DNA of 64,000 nucleotides from Sphingomonas sp. (lineage in GTDB: Bacteria; Pseudomonadota; Alphaproteobacteria; Sphingomonadales; Sphingomonadaceae). The DNA is taken from NCBI RefSeq assembly GCF_024508665.1, contig NZ_JANINP010000006.1, forward strand, positions 682,001 through 746,000, written 5' to 3'. Below are positions 8,474 through 18,939 of this stretch, piece after piece. The stretch's first letter is position 1. Every line of letters begins with the position of its first letter. The notes beneath the pieces were generated by a model. The model had not been told where the DNA came from and did not search any database. It saw only the letters and a program-made list of their open reading frames with translations. A program made the position numbers and the translations under genes.

Positions 8474-9658
8474 ATGACGAGCGCAAAGACCCAATGGACG
8501 CGCCAGCCGCTGATCCTGTCCTTTCCGGACAATCCCAAGTTCAACGAGACCTACGGCTTTGCCGGCAATTCGGGCCATGTGAACCTCGAAGGCCAGTTGA
8601 TGCGCAGCCCGACCTCGACGGCGCGCACCGTCTATATCTTCATGCACCCGACCTCCGTGCTGCATCTGTTGCCGATGCCGATATCGCTCGCCGATGCCGG
8701 CCTCGACGTGCTGTGTGCCGCCAGCCGCTATCCGCGCAACGACGCGGCGCTGATCCAGGAAAAGGTCGCCATCGATCTCGGCAAGTGGATCGCCTATGCC
8801 CGCGAGGAGCTCGGCTATGAGAAGGTGGTCCTGCTCGGCTGGTCCGGCGGCGGTTCGCTGTCGCTCTTCTATCAGGCGCAGGCCGAGACGCCGACAATCA
8901 CCCACACCCCGGCCGGCGACCCGGTCGATCTGGTCAATGCGGGGCTGCAACCCGCTGACGGTGTCGTCTTCATCGCCGCCCATCTCTCGCGCGCCGAGAC
9001 GCTGACCGAATGGCTTGATCCCTCGGTGATCGACGAACTCGATCCCGACAAGCGCGATCCCGAGCTGGATATCTATTCGCCGGATTGTCCCAACCAGCCG
9101 CCCTATAGCGCCGAGTTCGTCGCGCGCTTCCGCGAGGCGCAACGCGCGCGCAACCGCAAGATCACTGCATGGGCGAAGGACATGCTCCAGACGCTCAAGG
9201 CGAAGGGGACCGCCGAGCAGGAACGCGCCTTCGTCGTTCACCGCACGATGTGCGACGTCCGCTGGTTCGATCCGACGGTCGATCCCTCCGATCGACGTGT
9301 CGGCTGGAGCTATATGGGCGATCCGATCGCGGTGAATGTCGGGCCGGTCGGCCTGGCGCGCTACACCACGCTGCGCTCATGGCTCAGCCAATGGAGCTAT
9401 GACGAATCCAACGCCAAGGGTCCGCTCAACGCCGCCAAGATCCACAATTCGCCGGTGCTCTTGATCGAGAATACCGCCGACGAAGCCGTGCCCGCGACGC
9501 ATAATCCGGCGATCTTCGCGGCGCTGGCCACGCCCGACAAGGAATATCTCCAGCTCAAGGGAGCAACGCATTATTATCTCGGCCAGCCCGAATTGCTCGC
9601 CCAGTGCATTCATGCGGTAATGGATTGGAGCCGGCGCAAGGGCCTGCTCGCGCAATGA
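8474..9658 (+). CDS. Alpha/beta-hydrolase fold protein
   Basis: 394-aa soluble hydrolase with the nucleophile elbow GWSGGGSLS (Ser about 123). The late LLIENTADEAVPATH supplies the acid and GATHYYLGQPE the catalytic His. There is no signal peptide. Because it lies in a tight operon with the FAD monooxygenase, it may hydrolyse an ester, lactone or ring-cleavage product in the same pathway. The family is too broad for a substrate call. Confidence 0.75.
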   Translation: MTSAKTQWTRQPLILSFPDNPKFNETYGFAGNSGHVNLEGQLMRSPTSTARTVYIFMHPTSVLHLLPMPISLADAGLDVLCAASRYPRNDAALIQEKVAIDLGKWIAYAREELGYEKVVLLGWSGGGSLSLFYQAQAETPTITHTPAGDPVDLVNAGLQPADGVVFIAAHLSRAETLTEWLDPSVIDELDPDKRDPELDIYSPDCPNQPPYSAEFVARFREAQRARNRKITAWAKDMLQTLKAKGTAEQERAFVVHRTMCDVRWFDPTVDPSDRRVGWSYMGDPIAVNVGPVGLARYTTLRSWLSQWSYDESNAKGPLNAAKIHNSPVLLIENTADEAVPATHNPAIFAALATPDKEYLQLKGATHYYLGQPELLAQCIHAVMDWSRRKGLLAQ

Positions 9659-10455
9659 CCGCGACGCCGGCCAGCGAGCAGGCGATTGCCGGCGCGCTGG
9701 CCGAGCTGGTCGGCGCGATCGGCGGCACCGCTTTTCCCGGCAGGTTCTTGAGTGCCATGCGCGCGCTCGCGGGCGTGGAGCTGTGCTCGGCCTTCCGCTG
9801 CGATCGCGGTCAGCCCATCGAATTGCTGTTCGCCGAGGGCACACCGCCCACGCCCGATTTCCCGATGCGCGCCTCGCTCGATTATGCCCGCAACTACTGG
9901 CGTTCGGACCACGAGATCAGCCGGCTTGCCCGCTCGGCGCGGGCCCGTCCGGTGGTCGTACGCAAGCGCGCCAGCGACATCGCCGATCCTGCCTGGCGCG
10001 CAGCCTGCTACGATCGGGCCGGGGTCGCCGAGCGGCTGTCGATCGTCGGGTCCGGTACGTCGACCCTCATCGCCAACGGCTATCGCACTGCCGCCCACGC
10101 GCCCTTCGCGACCGACGACATTGTCCGGCTCGAAACCTATGCCGCTCTGCTGATGGCCGCGGTCGAGCGCCACCAGCGCGTCGCCACCTCGATGTTCGAC
10201 GAGACGGCCTTGGTCCAGTCGTTGATGGGATTGGACTTCGGCCTCAGCATTCGCGAGGCCGAGATTTCGGCCGCGATGATTCTCGGCGAAACCCAGGACG
10301 AGATCGCCGCGCGCACCCGCCTTTCGCATGGCAGCGTCGTTACCTATCGCCGCCGCGCCTATGGCAAACTGGGGGTCGCCAACCGGCGCGACTTGCTGCG
10401 CCTGCATCGCCGCCTGGTCGGCGGCGAAATCCCTTCCTCCCTCGCTGCGACTTAG
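9655..10455 (+). CDS. LuxR-family transcriptional regulator
   Basis: 266-aa protein whose last about 65 residues form a LuxR/GerE helix-turn-helix (LSIREAEISAAMILGETQDEIA then SVVTYRRRAYGKL). The N-terminal 190 residues are an unassigned sensing domain. The start is the ATG overlapping the hydrolase stop (ATGA), so the extended ORF-track start at 9604 is not used. It lies between the hydroxylase/hydrolase pair and the quinohaemoprotein dehydrogenase and is likely the local regulator. It has no recognised AHL-binding signature and differs from the TraR-type protein at the other end of the window. Confidence 0.8.
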   Translation: MTATPASEQAIAGALAELVGAIGGTAFPGRFLSAMRALAGVELCSAFRCDRGQPIELLFAEGTPPTPDFPMRASLDYARNYWRSDHEISRLARSARARPVVVRKRASDIADPAWRAACYDRAGVAERLSIVGSGTSTLIANGYRTAAHAPFATDDIVRLETYAALLMAAVERHQRVATSMFDETALVQSLMGLDFGLSIREAEISAAMILGETQDEIAARTRLSHGSVVTYRRRAYGKLGVANRRDLLRLHRRLVGGEIPSSLAAT

Positions 10456-10514
10456 ATATCATACAGGCTTATAAACAGGATCGCGCCGAGCGGCCGAATA
10501 ATCGGGAGTAGGGG

Positions 10515-12611
10515 ATGGCGAGTAAATGGTTGCGGATCGCGCTTATGGCCGGCCTAGCGCTTGGCGCAGCGCAGATCGGCCAGGCCCAGAATGCCGCCAA
10601 TGTCGATCACAAGCGCATGGTCGACGCCGATCGGACGCCCGGCGAATGGATGGGCCCCGGCCGCACCTATGACGAGCAGCGCTTCAGCCCGCTCAAGCAG
10701 ATCACTGACGCCAATGTCGGCACGCTCGGGCTCGCTTGGTATGCTGACCTCGCGGTCGATCGTGGGGTCGAGGCATCGCCGCTGATGATCGGTGGAGTGC
10801 TTTACAATATCGAGCCCTGGAACGTGACCGTCGCTTACGACGCGGCCACCGGAAAGGAATTGTGGCGCTATGATCCCAAGGTCGATCGCGACAAGGGCCG
10901 GCTAGCCTGCTGCGACATCGTGTCTCGCGGTCTCGCCGCCTGGCAAGGCAAGATCCTCATCGCCACGCTCGACGGCCGTCTGATCGCGCTGGATTCGAAA
11001 ACCGGCAAGCCCAAGTGGAGCGTCAATACCTTCGACAAGGTGTGGCCCTACACGATCACCGGGGCGCCGCGCGTGTTCAACGGCAAGGTGCTGATCGGCA
11101 ATGCCGGCGCGGAGGGCGCCGCGCGCGGTTATGTCACCGCCTATGACGTCAATAGCGGCAAACTGCTCTGGCGCTTCTACACCGTCCCTGGCGATCCTTC
11201 GAAGCCGCAGGCGAACGCGGCGCTGGAGATGGCGGTCAAGACCTGGAAGGGCGAATGGTGGACACGCGGCGGCGGCGGCACCGTCTGGGATTCGATCGTC
11301 TACGATCCCGATCTGGACCTGATCTATATCGGTGTCGGCAATGGCGGTCCCTGGGCGCAGGCCTATCGCAGCCCCGGCGGCGGCGATAATCTGTTTCTGT
11401 CATCGATCGTCGCGCTCAATGCCAAGACCGGCGAGTATGTCTGGCATTACCAGACCACGCCGGGCGACGAATGGGACTTCACCGCCACCCAATCGATGAT
11501 CCTCGCCGACCTCACGATCGACGGCAAGCGCCGCAAGGTGCTGATGCAGGCGCCGAAGAACGGCTTTTTCTACGTGCTCGATCGCACCAACGGCAAGCTG
11601 ATCTCCGGCCAGCCCTATGTCGCGATGAGCTGGGCCAACGGTATCGACATGGCGACCGGCCGCCCCAACGTGAATCCCGAAGCACATTACGGCGTGACGC
11701 CGGTCATGATCACCCCCGGTGCGGGCGGCGGGCATAACTGGAATCCGATGGCCTATAGCCCGGTCACCGGGCTGGCCTATTTTCCGGTTACCGAGATGTA
11801 CATGGCGTATGCGCTCAACCCGAATTTCAAGCAGACGCCGGGCAATATGAGCCAGCTCGGCATCGCCACCACGGGCTATGAGCTGAACCGCAAGGCGATC
11901 AACGACTATGCCGCCGCCAACAACAAGACGTGGCTGACCGCCTGGGATCCGGTCGCGCAGAAAGAGCGCTGGCGCGTACCCTATCCGGTGCGCGGTAGCG
12001 GCGGGTTGCTCGCCACCGCCGGCAACCTCGTGTTCCAGGGCACGGTCGGCGGCACGTTCGCGGCCTATCGCGCCGATACCGGCGCGAAGGTCTGGGAAAT
12101 GCCGGTTCAGCAGGTGCCGATCGCGGCACCGATCAGCTATATGGTGGGCGGCGTCCAATATATCGCGGTCAATGCCGGCTGGGGCGGGGGGCTCGCCCAT
12201 TCGACCAGCGCCAAATCGCTCGGCTTCCCGTTGTCGCCCTCGCCGCGGCTGTTGGTGTTCAAGCTTGGCGGCGCCGCGCAATTGCCGGCGATCAAGGGCA
12301 GCGGCCCCGAGCTCGTGCGGCCCGCCGAGACCAATGCCAGTCCCGAGACGATCGCCCGCGGCGAGTTGGTCTATGCCCAGCAGTGCTCAGCTTGCCACGG
12401 CGAGCAGGGGCGAGGCGGGGTCAAGGACCTGCGCCGGATGAGCCCGACGACGCATGACGAATTCCTCGACATCGTGCTTGGCGGCAAGCGCCGGGAAAAG
12501 GGAATGGCGAGCTTCGCCGACCTGGTTTCCAAGGCCGACGCCGAAGCGATCCACGCCTATCTGATTCACCGCGCCAATGAGGATTGGGCCAGGATTCAGG
12601 CCGGGGAATAG
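10515..12611 (+). CDS. Quinohaemoprotein (PQQ, haem c) alcohol dehydrogenase, periplasmic
   Basis: 698-aa protein with an N-terminal signal peptide (cleavage near residue 25). It has eight-bladed propeller repeats with AYDAATGKELWRYDP-type tryptophan motifs, the vicinal disulfide ACC (about 131-132) found at PQQ sites, DEWDFTAT near the catalytic Asp, and a fused C-terminal cytochrome c domain with CSACHG (about 622). This is the type II quinohaemoprotein ADH layout. The cofactor PQQ must come from elsewhere; no pqq genes are visible. A GGGAGTAGGGG site precedes the ATG. It would oxidise an alcohol in the periplasm and pass electrons to cytochromes; aryl or phenylpropanoid alcohols are plausible from context. 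Confidence 0.88.
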   Translation: MASKWLRIALMAGLALGAAQIGQAQNAANVDHKRMVDADRTPGEWMGPGRTYDEQRFSPLKQITDANVGTLGLAWYADLAVDRGVEASPLMIGGVLYNIEPWNVTVAYDAATGKELWRYDPKVDRDKGRLACCDIVSRGLAAWQGKILIATLDGRLIALDSKTGKPKWSVNTFDKVWPYTITGAPRVFNGKVLIGNAGAEGAARGYVTAYDVNSGKLLWRFYTVPGDPSKPQANAALEMAVKTWKGEWWTRGGGGTVWDSIVYDPDLDLIYIGVGNGGPWAQAYRSPGGGDNLFLSSIVALNAKTGEYVWHYQTTPGDEWDFTATQSMILADLTIDGKRRKVLMQAPKNGFFYVLDRTNGKLISGQPYVAMSWANGIDMATGRPNVNPEAHYGVTPVMITPGAGGGHNWNPMAYSPVTGLAYFPVTEMYMAYALNPNFKQTPGNMSQLGIATTGYELNRKAINDYAAANNKTWLTAWDPVAQKERWRVPYPVRGSGGLLATAGNLVFQGTVGGTFAAYRADTGAKVWEMPVQQVPIAAPISYMVGGVQYIAVNAGWGGGLAHSTSAKSLGFPLSPSPRLLVFKLGGAAQLPAIKGSGPELVRPAETNASPETIARGELVYAQQCSACHGEQGRGGVKDLRRMSPTTHDEFLDIVLGGKRREKGMASFADLVSKADAEAIHAYLIHRANEDWARIQAGE

Positions 12612-12624
12612 GCGCCCGCGGGCT

Positions 12625-12760
12625 AGAGTTTGTTTCAGCGGAGCTGAAACGATTGCGGTACCAGCCCGCTCCCTCACCCGACCTCCCATAGCATATCCTG
12701 ATTGGGAGGCCGGGTGGGGGAGCGGGCCGGCGCTGACTCAGCCAAGCTGAAAACAACTCT
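12625..12760. repeat. Large intergenic inverted-repeat element (REP/terminator-like)
   Basis: A 25-bp arm starting GCCCGCTCCCTCACC (12664-12688) pairs with 12703-12727 with only two G-T wobbles around a 14-nt loop. An outer pair, AGAGTTTGTTTCAGC (12625) and GCTGAAAACAACTCT (12746), is nearly complementary. The element fills the space between the convergent dehydrogenase and purU genes and touches the purU stop codon. It could act as a bidirectional terminator; the double-layer structure also looks like a dispersed palindromic repeat or miniature element. No second copy was noticed in the window. Confidence 0.6.
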
Positions 12761-13622
12761 AATTCCGGAACACCACCGTCTTGGCACCATTGAGCAGCAC
12801 GCGGTCTTCCAGGTGGAGCTTGACCGCCTGCGCCAGCACGCGTCGCTCGATGTCGCGGCCCTTTGCCACCAGCGCGTCCGGGCGGTCGGCATGGGTGATG
12901 GGCTCGACATCCTGCGCGATGATCGGGCCTTCGTCGAGGTCCGAGGTGACGTAGTGCGCCGTCGCGCCGATCATCTTGACGCCGCGGGCATAGGCCTGGT
13001 GATAGGGCTTGGCGCCCTTGAAACCGGGCAGGAAGCTGTGATGGATGTTGATACAGCGGCCTGACAGATAGGCGGCCATGTCGTTCGACAATATCTGCAT
13101 GTAGCGGGCGAGCACGACCAATTCGGCACCGGTCTCCTCGATCAGCGCCTTGATCCGCGCTTCCTGCGCTGCCTTGGTGGCGGCGTCGACCGGCAGGTGA
13201 TGGAACGGTAAATCCTCGATCAATGGCGTCGCCAATGCCTCGCAGGGATGGTTCGAGACGATGCCGACAATATCCATCTCGAGATCGCCCGTGCGTCGGC
13301 GATAGAGCAGGTCGACCAGGCAGTGATCGAATTTCGAGACCAGGATCAGCGTCCGGCGGCGTTCGGCCCGAAGCCGCATTTGCCACTCTATTTCGAACCT
13401 GTGCGCGAGCGGCGCGAACTCGCGCTGGACCTGTTCGTAGCGGATCGCACCGCTCAGCGCGAATTCGACCCGCATGAAAAAGCGTCCGGTTTCGGCATCG
13501 TCGAACTGCTGCGCCTCGAGGATATTCCCGCCCCTTTCGGCAAGGAAGTTCGAGATCGCGGCGACGATGCCGGGGCGGTCGAGGCACGAGAGGGTGAGAA
13601 GGTAGGAATCGTTGATGGTCAT
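12759..13622 (-). CDS. purU: Formyltetrahydrofolate deformylase
   Basis: 287 aa: an N-terminal ACT domain ([20 protein letters not shown]) followed by a formyltransferase-like catalytic domain with [17 protein letters not shown] and SDLDEGPII. PurU hydrolyses 10-formyl-THF to formate and THF. The ATG at 13622 overlaps the upstream metF-like stop (ATGA); the ORF-track start 23 codons earlier lies inside that gene. Pairing with a MetF-like protein recalls C1-catabolic modules (for example chloromethane use), where methyl-THF is oxidised and released as formate. Confidence 0.9.
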   Translation of the reverse strand: MTINDSYLLTLSCLDRPGIVAAISNFLAERGGNILEAQQFDDAETGRFFMRVEFALSGAIRYEQVQREFAPLAHRFEIEWQMRLRAERRRTLILVSKFDHCLVDLLYRRRTGDLEMDIVGIVSNHPCEALATPLIEDLPFHHLPVDAATKAAQEARIKALIEETGAELVVLARYMQILSNDMAAYLSGRCINIHHSFLPGFKGAKPYHQAYARGVKMIGATAHYVTSDLDEGPIIAQDVEPITHADRPDALVAKGRDIERRVLAQAVKLHLEDRVLLNGAKTVVFRN

Positions 13623-14557
13623 TCGGTCACCTGGAAACCAGAAGCTGAGCCACGCAGATGGAATGCGCCGGAGGCAACCGATCCCATCCACTGCGCGGTC
13701 CGGTCGAGGCCGCCGAAGGGAAACAGATGGAAGCCCATCGGCTGAAGCTCGCGATAGGCCGATGTTTCGGCGAGATCGCGGATGATCGGATCGGGCGCGG
13801 TTTCGCTGAGCAGTCTCGCGATCGACGATCCGCGCGTGATCAGCGCCTTGGCCGACGTCCCCACGCCACAGATCGCGGCAAAGCGCAGCAGCGTGCGGAT
13901 GCCGGCGGGGCCGGCAAGGCCGATGCGCACCGGCACGTCGGCATTGCGCCGGCGGAAAGCGATCATCCAGCGCAGGATCGGGTCCGCGTCGAAACAGAAT
14001 TGGGTAATTACGCCCGGCGTCATCCCAAGGCTACGAATGGTTTCGATCTTGGCATCGAGGGTCGCGTCGAGCGTCGTCTGGTCGACCTTGGGATGCCCCT
14101 CGGGATAACCGCCGAGCCAGATATGCCGCAGCGCCGCTTGCCTGAACGCAGGGCTGGCGATCAGCGCGGCGCTGTCGTCGAACGGGCCGCTCGCCTGATT
14201 CACATCGCCACTGATCACCAGCAATTGCGTGACCCCGGCGCCGTCGCACAGCCGGCCGAGCAAATGCTGGAGATGGTCGTGGCTGGTCACCATCCGCGCG
14301 GCGATGTGCGGCACCGGTTCGAACCCGGCGTCGCGCAACTTGCGCGAAGCAATGACGCGATTGTCATCATCGTCGGCGGGCAGCCAGGTCACCGATACGC
14401 GCGTGCCGGGCGCCAGCCGGGCGATCGCCGCGTCGATCCCCTTGTCGTCGCGCGCGGAGACTTCGTACGAAGCCTCGCGCGCGAGATCGACGATGCGCTC
14501 GCGCACGGTGTCGGCCGGATCGGCGGCGCTGGACGGCGCCGTGAGCGAGCTTTGCAT
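13619..14557 (-). CDS. Methylenetetrahydrofolate reductase-like protein
   Basis: 312-aa divergent member of the MTHFR TIM-barrel family: [30 protein letters not shown] (matching the LRGD strand of MetF) and [11 protein letters not shown]. Classical MetF interconverts methylene- and methyl-THF with FAD. Several usual MetF positions are changed, so it may be a specialised paralogue running in the oxidative direction. It is translationally coupled to purU and starts 11 nt after ahcY. It lies on the same strand as metK and ahcY, forming a complete methyl-handling operon. Confidence 0.72.
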   Translation of the reverse strand: MQSSLTAPSSAADPADTVRERIVDLAREASYEVSARDDKGIDAAIARLAPGTRVSVTWLPADDDDNRVIASRKLRDAGFEPVPHIAARMVTSHDHLQHLLGRLCDGAGVTQLLVISGDVNQASGPFDDSAALIASPAFRQAALRHIWLGGYPEGHPKVDQTTLDATLDAKIETIRSLGMTPGVITQFCFDADPILRWMIAFRRRNADVPVRIGLAGPAGIRTLLRFAAICGVGTSAKALITRGSSIARLLSETAPDPIIRDLAETSAYRELQPMGFHLFPFGGLDRTAQWMGSVASGAFHLRGSASGFQVTE

Positions 14558-14567
14558 CGACGCAGCC

Positions 14568-15974
14568 TCAATACCGATAATGATCGGGCTTGAACGGTCC
14601 TTCGACCGGCACGCCGATATAGTCGGCCTGCTTCTGGGAGAGCTTGGTCAGCTTCACGCCGAGTTTCTCGAGGTGGAGTTCGGCGACCTTCTCGTCGAGG
14701 TGCTTGGGGAGCACGTAGACGTCGTTCTTGTACTGGTCGGCCTTGGTGAACAGCTCGATCTGCGCCAGCGTCTGGTTGGTGAACGACGAGGACATCACGA
14801 ACGACGGGTGGCCGGTCGCGTTGCCCAGGTTCACCAGCCGGCCCTTGGACAGGATGATGATCTGCTTGCCGTCAGGGAACTCGACCAGGTCGACCTGCGG
14901 CTTCACTTCGGTCCACTTGTAGTTCGACAAAGCCGCGATCTGGATCTCGCTGTCGAAGTGACCGATGTTGCAGACGATCGCCATGTTCTTCATGGCGCGC
15001 ATGTGATCGGCGGTGATCACATCGGCATTGCCGGTCGCGGTGCAGAAGATGTCGGCGCGGGTCACCGCTTCCTCCATCGTCACCACCTCATAGCCTTCCA
15101 TCGCCGCCTGCAGCGCGCAGATCGGGTCGATCTCGGTTACCAGCACGCGGGCGCCGCCATTGCGCAGCGAGGCGGCCGAGCCCTTGCCGACGTCACCGAA
15201 GCCGGCAACGCAGGCAACCTTGCCGGCGAGCATCACGTCGGTGCCGCGACGGATCGCGTCGACGAGCGATTCCTTGCAGCCATAGAGATTGTCGAACTTC
15301 GACTTGGTCACGCTGTCGTTGACGTTGATCGCCGGGAACGGCAGCTCGCCCTTCTTGGCGATCGCATAGAGGCGATGGACACCGGTCGTGGTCTCTTCCG
15401 ACACGCCCTTGATGTTCTTGACCGTCTCGGTGAGGTAGCCGGGCTTGCGCTTGATGAATTCCTTCACCGCGCGCTGCATCTCGATCTCTTCCTCATTCTC
15501 GGGCTCGGCGAACGACTGGCCGGCCTCGAGCTTGGCGCCCCACAGAGCGAACATCGTCGCGTCGCCGCCATCGTCGAGGATCATGTTGCAGGTCTCGTCC
15601 CCCCAATCGAAGATCGAGCCGACATAGTCCCAATATTCGGCCAGGCTCTCGCCCTTGACCGCGAACACCGGAACGCCCGACGCGGCGATCGCGGCAGCGG
15701 CATGGTCCTGGGTCGAGAAGATGTTGCAGGTCGCCCAGCGCACCTTGGCGCCCAAAGCGGTCAGCGTCTCGATCAACACCGCGGTCTGGATCGTCATGTG
15801 CAGCGAACCCGTGATCCGCGCGCCCTTCAACGGCTGCGACGCCCCGAACTCCTGGCGCAGCGCCATCAGCCCCGGCATCTCGGTCTCGGCAATGTTGATC
15901 TCCGCTCGCCCGAAATCGGCAAGCGATAGGTCCTTCACGACATAATCGGTCGTACGGTCGAGCACGGTGGCCAT
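14568..15974 (-). CDS. ahcY: S-adenosyl-L-homocysteine hydrolase
   Basis: 468 aa with the highly conserved AHCY features: [29 protein letters not shown] (Lys/Asp active site), [15 protein letters not shown] (NAD binding), [10 protein letters not shown] and the C-terminal KPDHYRY. It splits SAH to homocysteine and adenosine in the cytosol, removing the product inhibitor of methyltransferases. It lies between metK and the metF-like gene on the minus strand with short gaps. Confidence 0.97.
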   Translation of the reverse strand: MATVLDRTTDYVVKDLSLADFGRAEINIAETEMPGLMALRQEFGASQPLKGARITGSLHMTIQTAVLIETLTALGAKVRWATCNIFSTQDHAAAAIAASGVPVFAVKGESLAEYWDYVGSIFDWGDETCNMILDDGGDATMFALWGAKLEAGQSFAEPENEEEIEMQRAVKEFIKRKPGYLTETVKNIKGVSEETTTGVHRLYAIAKKGELPFPAINVNDSVTKSKFDNLYGCKESLVDAIRRGTDVMLAGKVACVAGFGDVGKGSAASLRNGGARVLVTEIDPICALQAAMEGYEVVTMEEAVTRADIFCTATGNADVITADHMRAMKNMAIVCNIGHFDSEIQIAALSNYKWTEVKPQVDLVEFPDGKQIIILSKGRLVNLGNATGHPSFVMSSSFTNQTLAQIELFTKADQYKNDVYVLPKHLDEKVAELHLEKLGVKLTKLSQKQADYIGVPVEGPFKPDHYRY

Positions 15975-15998
15975 AAATCTATCCTCGAAAATTGGGGT

Positions 15999-17216
<1,218 letters not shown>

Positions 17217-17251
17217 CAGGCTCCCCCTTTTTGTGGACGTTTTCGGACGGT

Positions 17252-18454
17252 TCAGGCCGCGGTCGGATTGCGGCTGATCACGTAGCTCTCGTCGTTGAAC
17301 CAGAGCTCGCCGTTCTTGCGCAGGACCTTGCGCGTGGCTTCGAGATAGAGGGGCTTGCTCATCGCCTCGCCGAGGCGTTCGTCGTCGATCTGCGCGACAT
17401 AGGTCGCGGCGTTCCAGGCGGCGAGCAACGTCGAGGTGCCGATCGAGGCGCTCTCGCTGTCGATCTCGTCGGGCAGCGTGTGCATCTCGTAACGGAACAG
17501 AGCCTCCGAACTGGGCAGCGGATCGAAGCGGAAATTGACGGCGTCCGGGCCCATTGCTTGTCTGGTCGCCTCCAGCAGCGCGTGGCGCGAGGTGGTGAAC
17601 GGATCCTCGCCCGGCCAGACGGTCTGGACGATCTCGAGACCCGGATCGTTGCCGGCAGAGTGGATGCCGAGCAGGCGGCCATTGGGACGCAGCGCGCGGG
17701 CGAGCGGGGCGAGCACGCGCTTGGCCTTGAAGTCGGTCGCGGCGCTCAGGCGGAACGGTTGGCTGGCAATGACCAGGTCGTAATCAGCAACCGGCTCATC
17801 CTTCTGCGGGATCACGTCGGCGAGCATGAACGCGCAATCCTCGCGGTACAGGATCAAAGTCGTCGGCGTCTCGGGGATCAGGCTGCCGGTTTTCTCGGAG
17901 ACCCTGGTCTTCCAGTTCCGCGCCAGGAACGGCTGCAGCTCGAGGATCTGGCGCTCGAACTCGGCAGTGGTGTTGCCCTTGAGCGCGACAGCCTTCCACG
18001 TCATCGCGGCGCGCGCCTCGGGCTTGGTCGGCATCAGGTTTGGCGCTTCGGCGTAGGAAATGTTGGTCAGCGCGAGCACCGTCTCCGGATGTTCGAAGAA
18101 GCGATCAGGCATCTTGTCGAGCGTCAGGCGAACGTCCTCGAGGCTGATCTCCTTGCCGGCGATGAGGAAGGGAAAGCGCGGATAGGCTTCGTGCATCGAG
18201 CGCATCACCCGCGCCAGGACCGTGCCGTCGCCCATGCCGGCGTCGAAGAAGCGGACCGCGGGCGGCGCCGGCTTTAGCTTCTTGAGTTCGCGCGCGACGC
18301 GCTCGGCGACGACCCATTTCTCGGAGCAGGTATTGACGAACATCAGATATTTCTGGCGGTTGTCGTAGAACCTGAAATTCTGTTCGGACGACTGTGCCTC
18401 GGGTTCGGGCGCCACGATGGCAACCGCATTACGTTCCGCACTGATCGCCGCCAT
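17252..18454 (-). CDS. Putative SAM-dependent methyltransferase, first gene of the methyl-cycle operon
   Basis: 400-aa soluble protein. [20 protein letters not shown] resembles methyltransferase motif I and [13 protein letters not shown] a motif IV-like region; [16 protein letters not shown] follows. I do not recognise a named family. The start at 18454 is chosen because AGGAG lies 6-7 nt upstream; the ORF-track start adds 58 basic residues with no support. It lies 35 nt upstream of metK, consistent with SAM supply and SAH removal for this enzyme. Confidence 0.65.
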   Translation of the reverse strand: MAAISAERNAVAIVAPEPEAQSSEQNFRFYDNRQKYLMFVNTCSEKWVVAERVARELKKLKPAPPAVRFFDAGMGDGTVLARVMRSMHEAYPRFPFLIAGKEISLEDVRLTLDKMPDRFFEHPETVLALTNISYAEAPNLMPTKPEARAAMTWKAVALKGNTTAEFERQILELQPFLARNWKTRVSEKTGSLIPETPTTLILYREDCAFMLADVIPQKDEPVADYDLVIASQPFRLSAATDFKAKRVLAPLARALRPNGRLLGIHSAGNDPGLEIVQTVWPGEDPFTTSRHALLEATRQAMGPDAVNFRFDPLPSSEALFRYEMHTLPDEIDSESASIGTSTLLAAWNAATYVAQIDDERLGEAMSKPLYLEATRKVLRKNGELWFNDESYVISRNPTAA

Positions 18455-18939
18455 CAAGGGCTCCTCTTCCATTTCCGCTGGCGTCCCCCGACGATCTGTC
18501 GGGCGCTGTTGGAGAGGGTGATGTCGGCGGCGGCCGCGCGGATAAACCACAATCGGTCCCACGGCTTGGCATGGGCAGCTTCCCACTTTTGTGAGAGCAG
18601 GCAGGCGACCCGGTTGCGGGCACTTCACTCAAATCGGCCGCCATCGACCGGCGGCGCAGCGGCAGCGGGGGCGTCGGCGCCTTCGGCAAGGGCACCCCAA
18701 TCGACAGTTGACGACGAGGCCAGTCCACTAGATGCTTGGCAACATGACCGAGCGCTCGACCGGAACGGCTTCCTCGCATTGCTTCGCCGAAGCAGGGATG
18801 TTGCGCGTCTCGTATCCGGGCATCGTCGCCAATCACCCTCGCGCCTGCGCTGCGCCATAGTCGGACCTTAGTTCCACCCGACCATGACCCGCAGCCCCGT
18901 CGAGCCCTCGATGGGGCTTTTTCATTTCCGGATCTCAAG
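18455..18939. other. Divergent intergenic region between the methyl-cycle operon and hen1
   Basis: 485 bp with no convincing gene. It must carry the promoter of the minus-strand methyl-cycle operon. The plus strand ends in a terminator-like hairpin just before hen1. A 21-codon ORF (ATG 18883) overlaps the hen1 start, but nothing supports it. This gap may mark the junction between conserved chromosome and defence island. Confidence 0.5.
18893..18922 (+). terminator. Rho-independent terminator-like hairpin 18 nt before hen1
   Basis: AGCCCCGTCGAG / CTCGATGGGGCT forms a 12-bp stem (one G-T wobble) with a 2-nt loop and is followed directly by TTTTT on the plus strand. No annotated plus-strand gene lies upstream. 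It therefore either ends an unannotated small RNA or acts as an attenuator on a transcript entering hen1. Confidence 0.65.

Noticed and set aside
18455-18560. Possible SAM or SAH riboswitch before the methyl-cycle operon
   Set aside because: I could not align the sequence to a SAM-II or SAH riboswitch core; a covariance-model search would decide.
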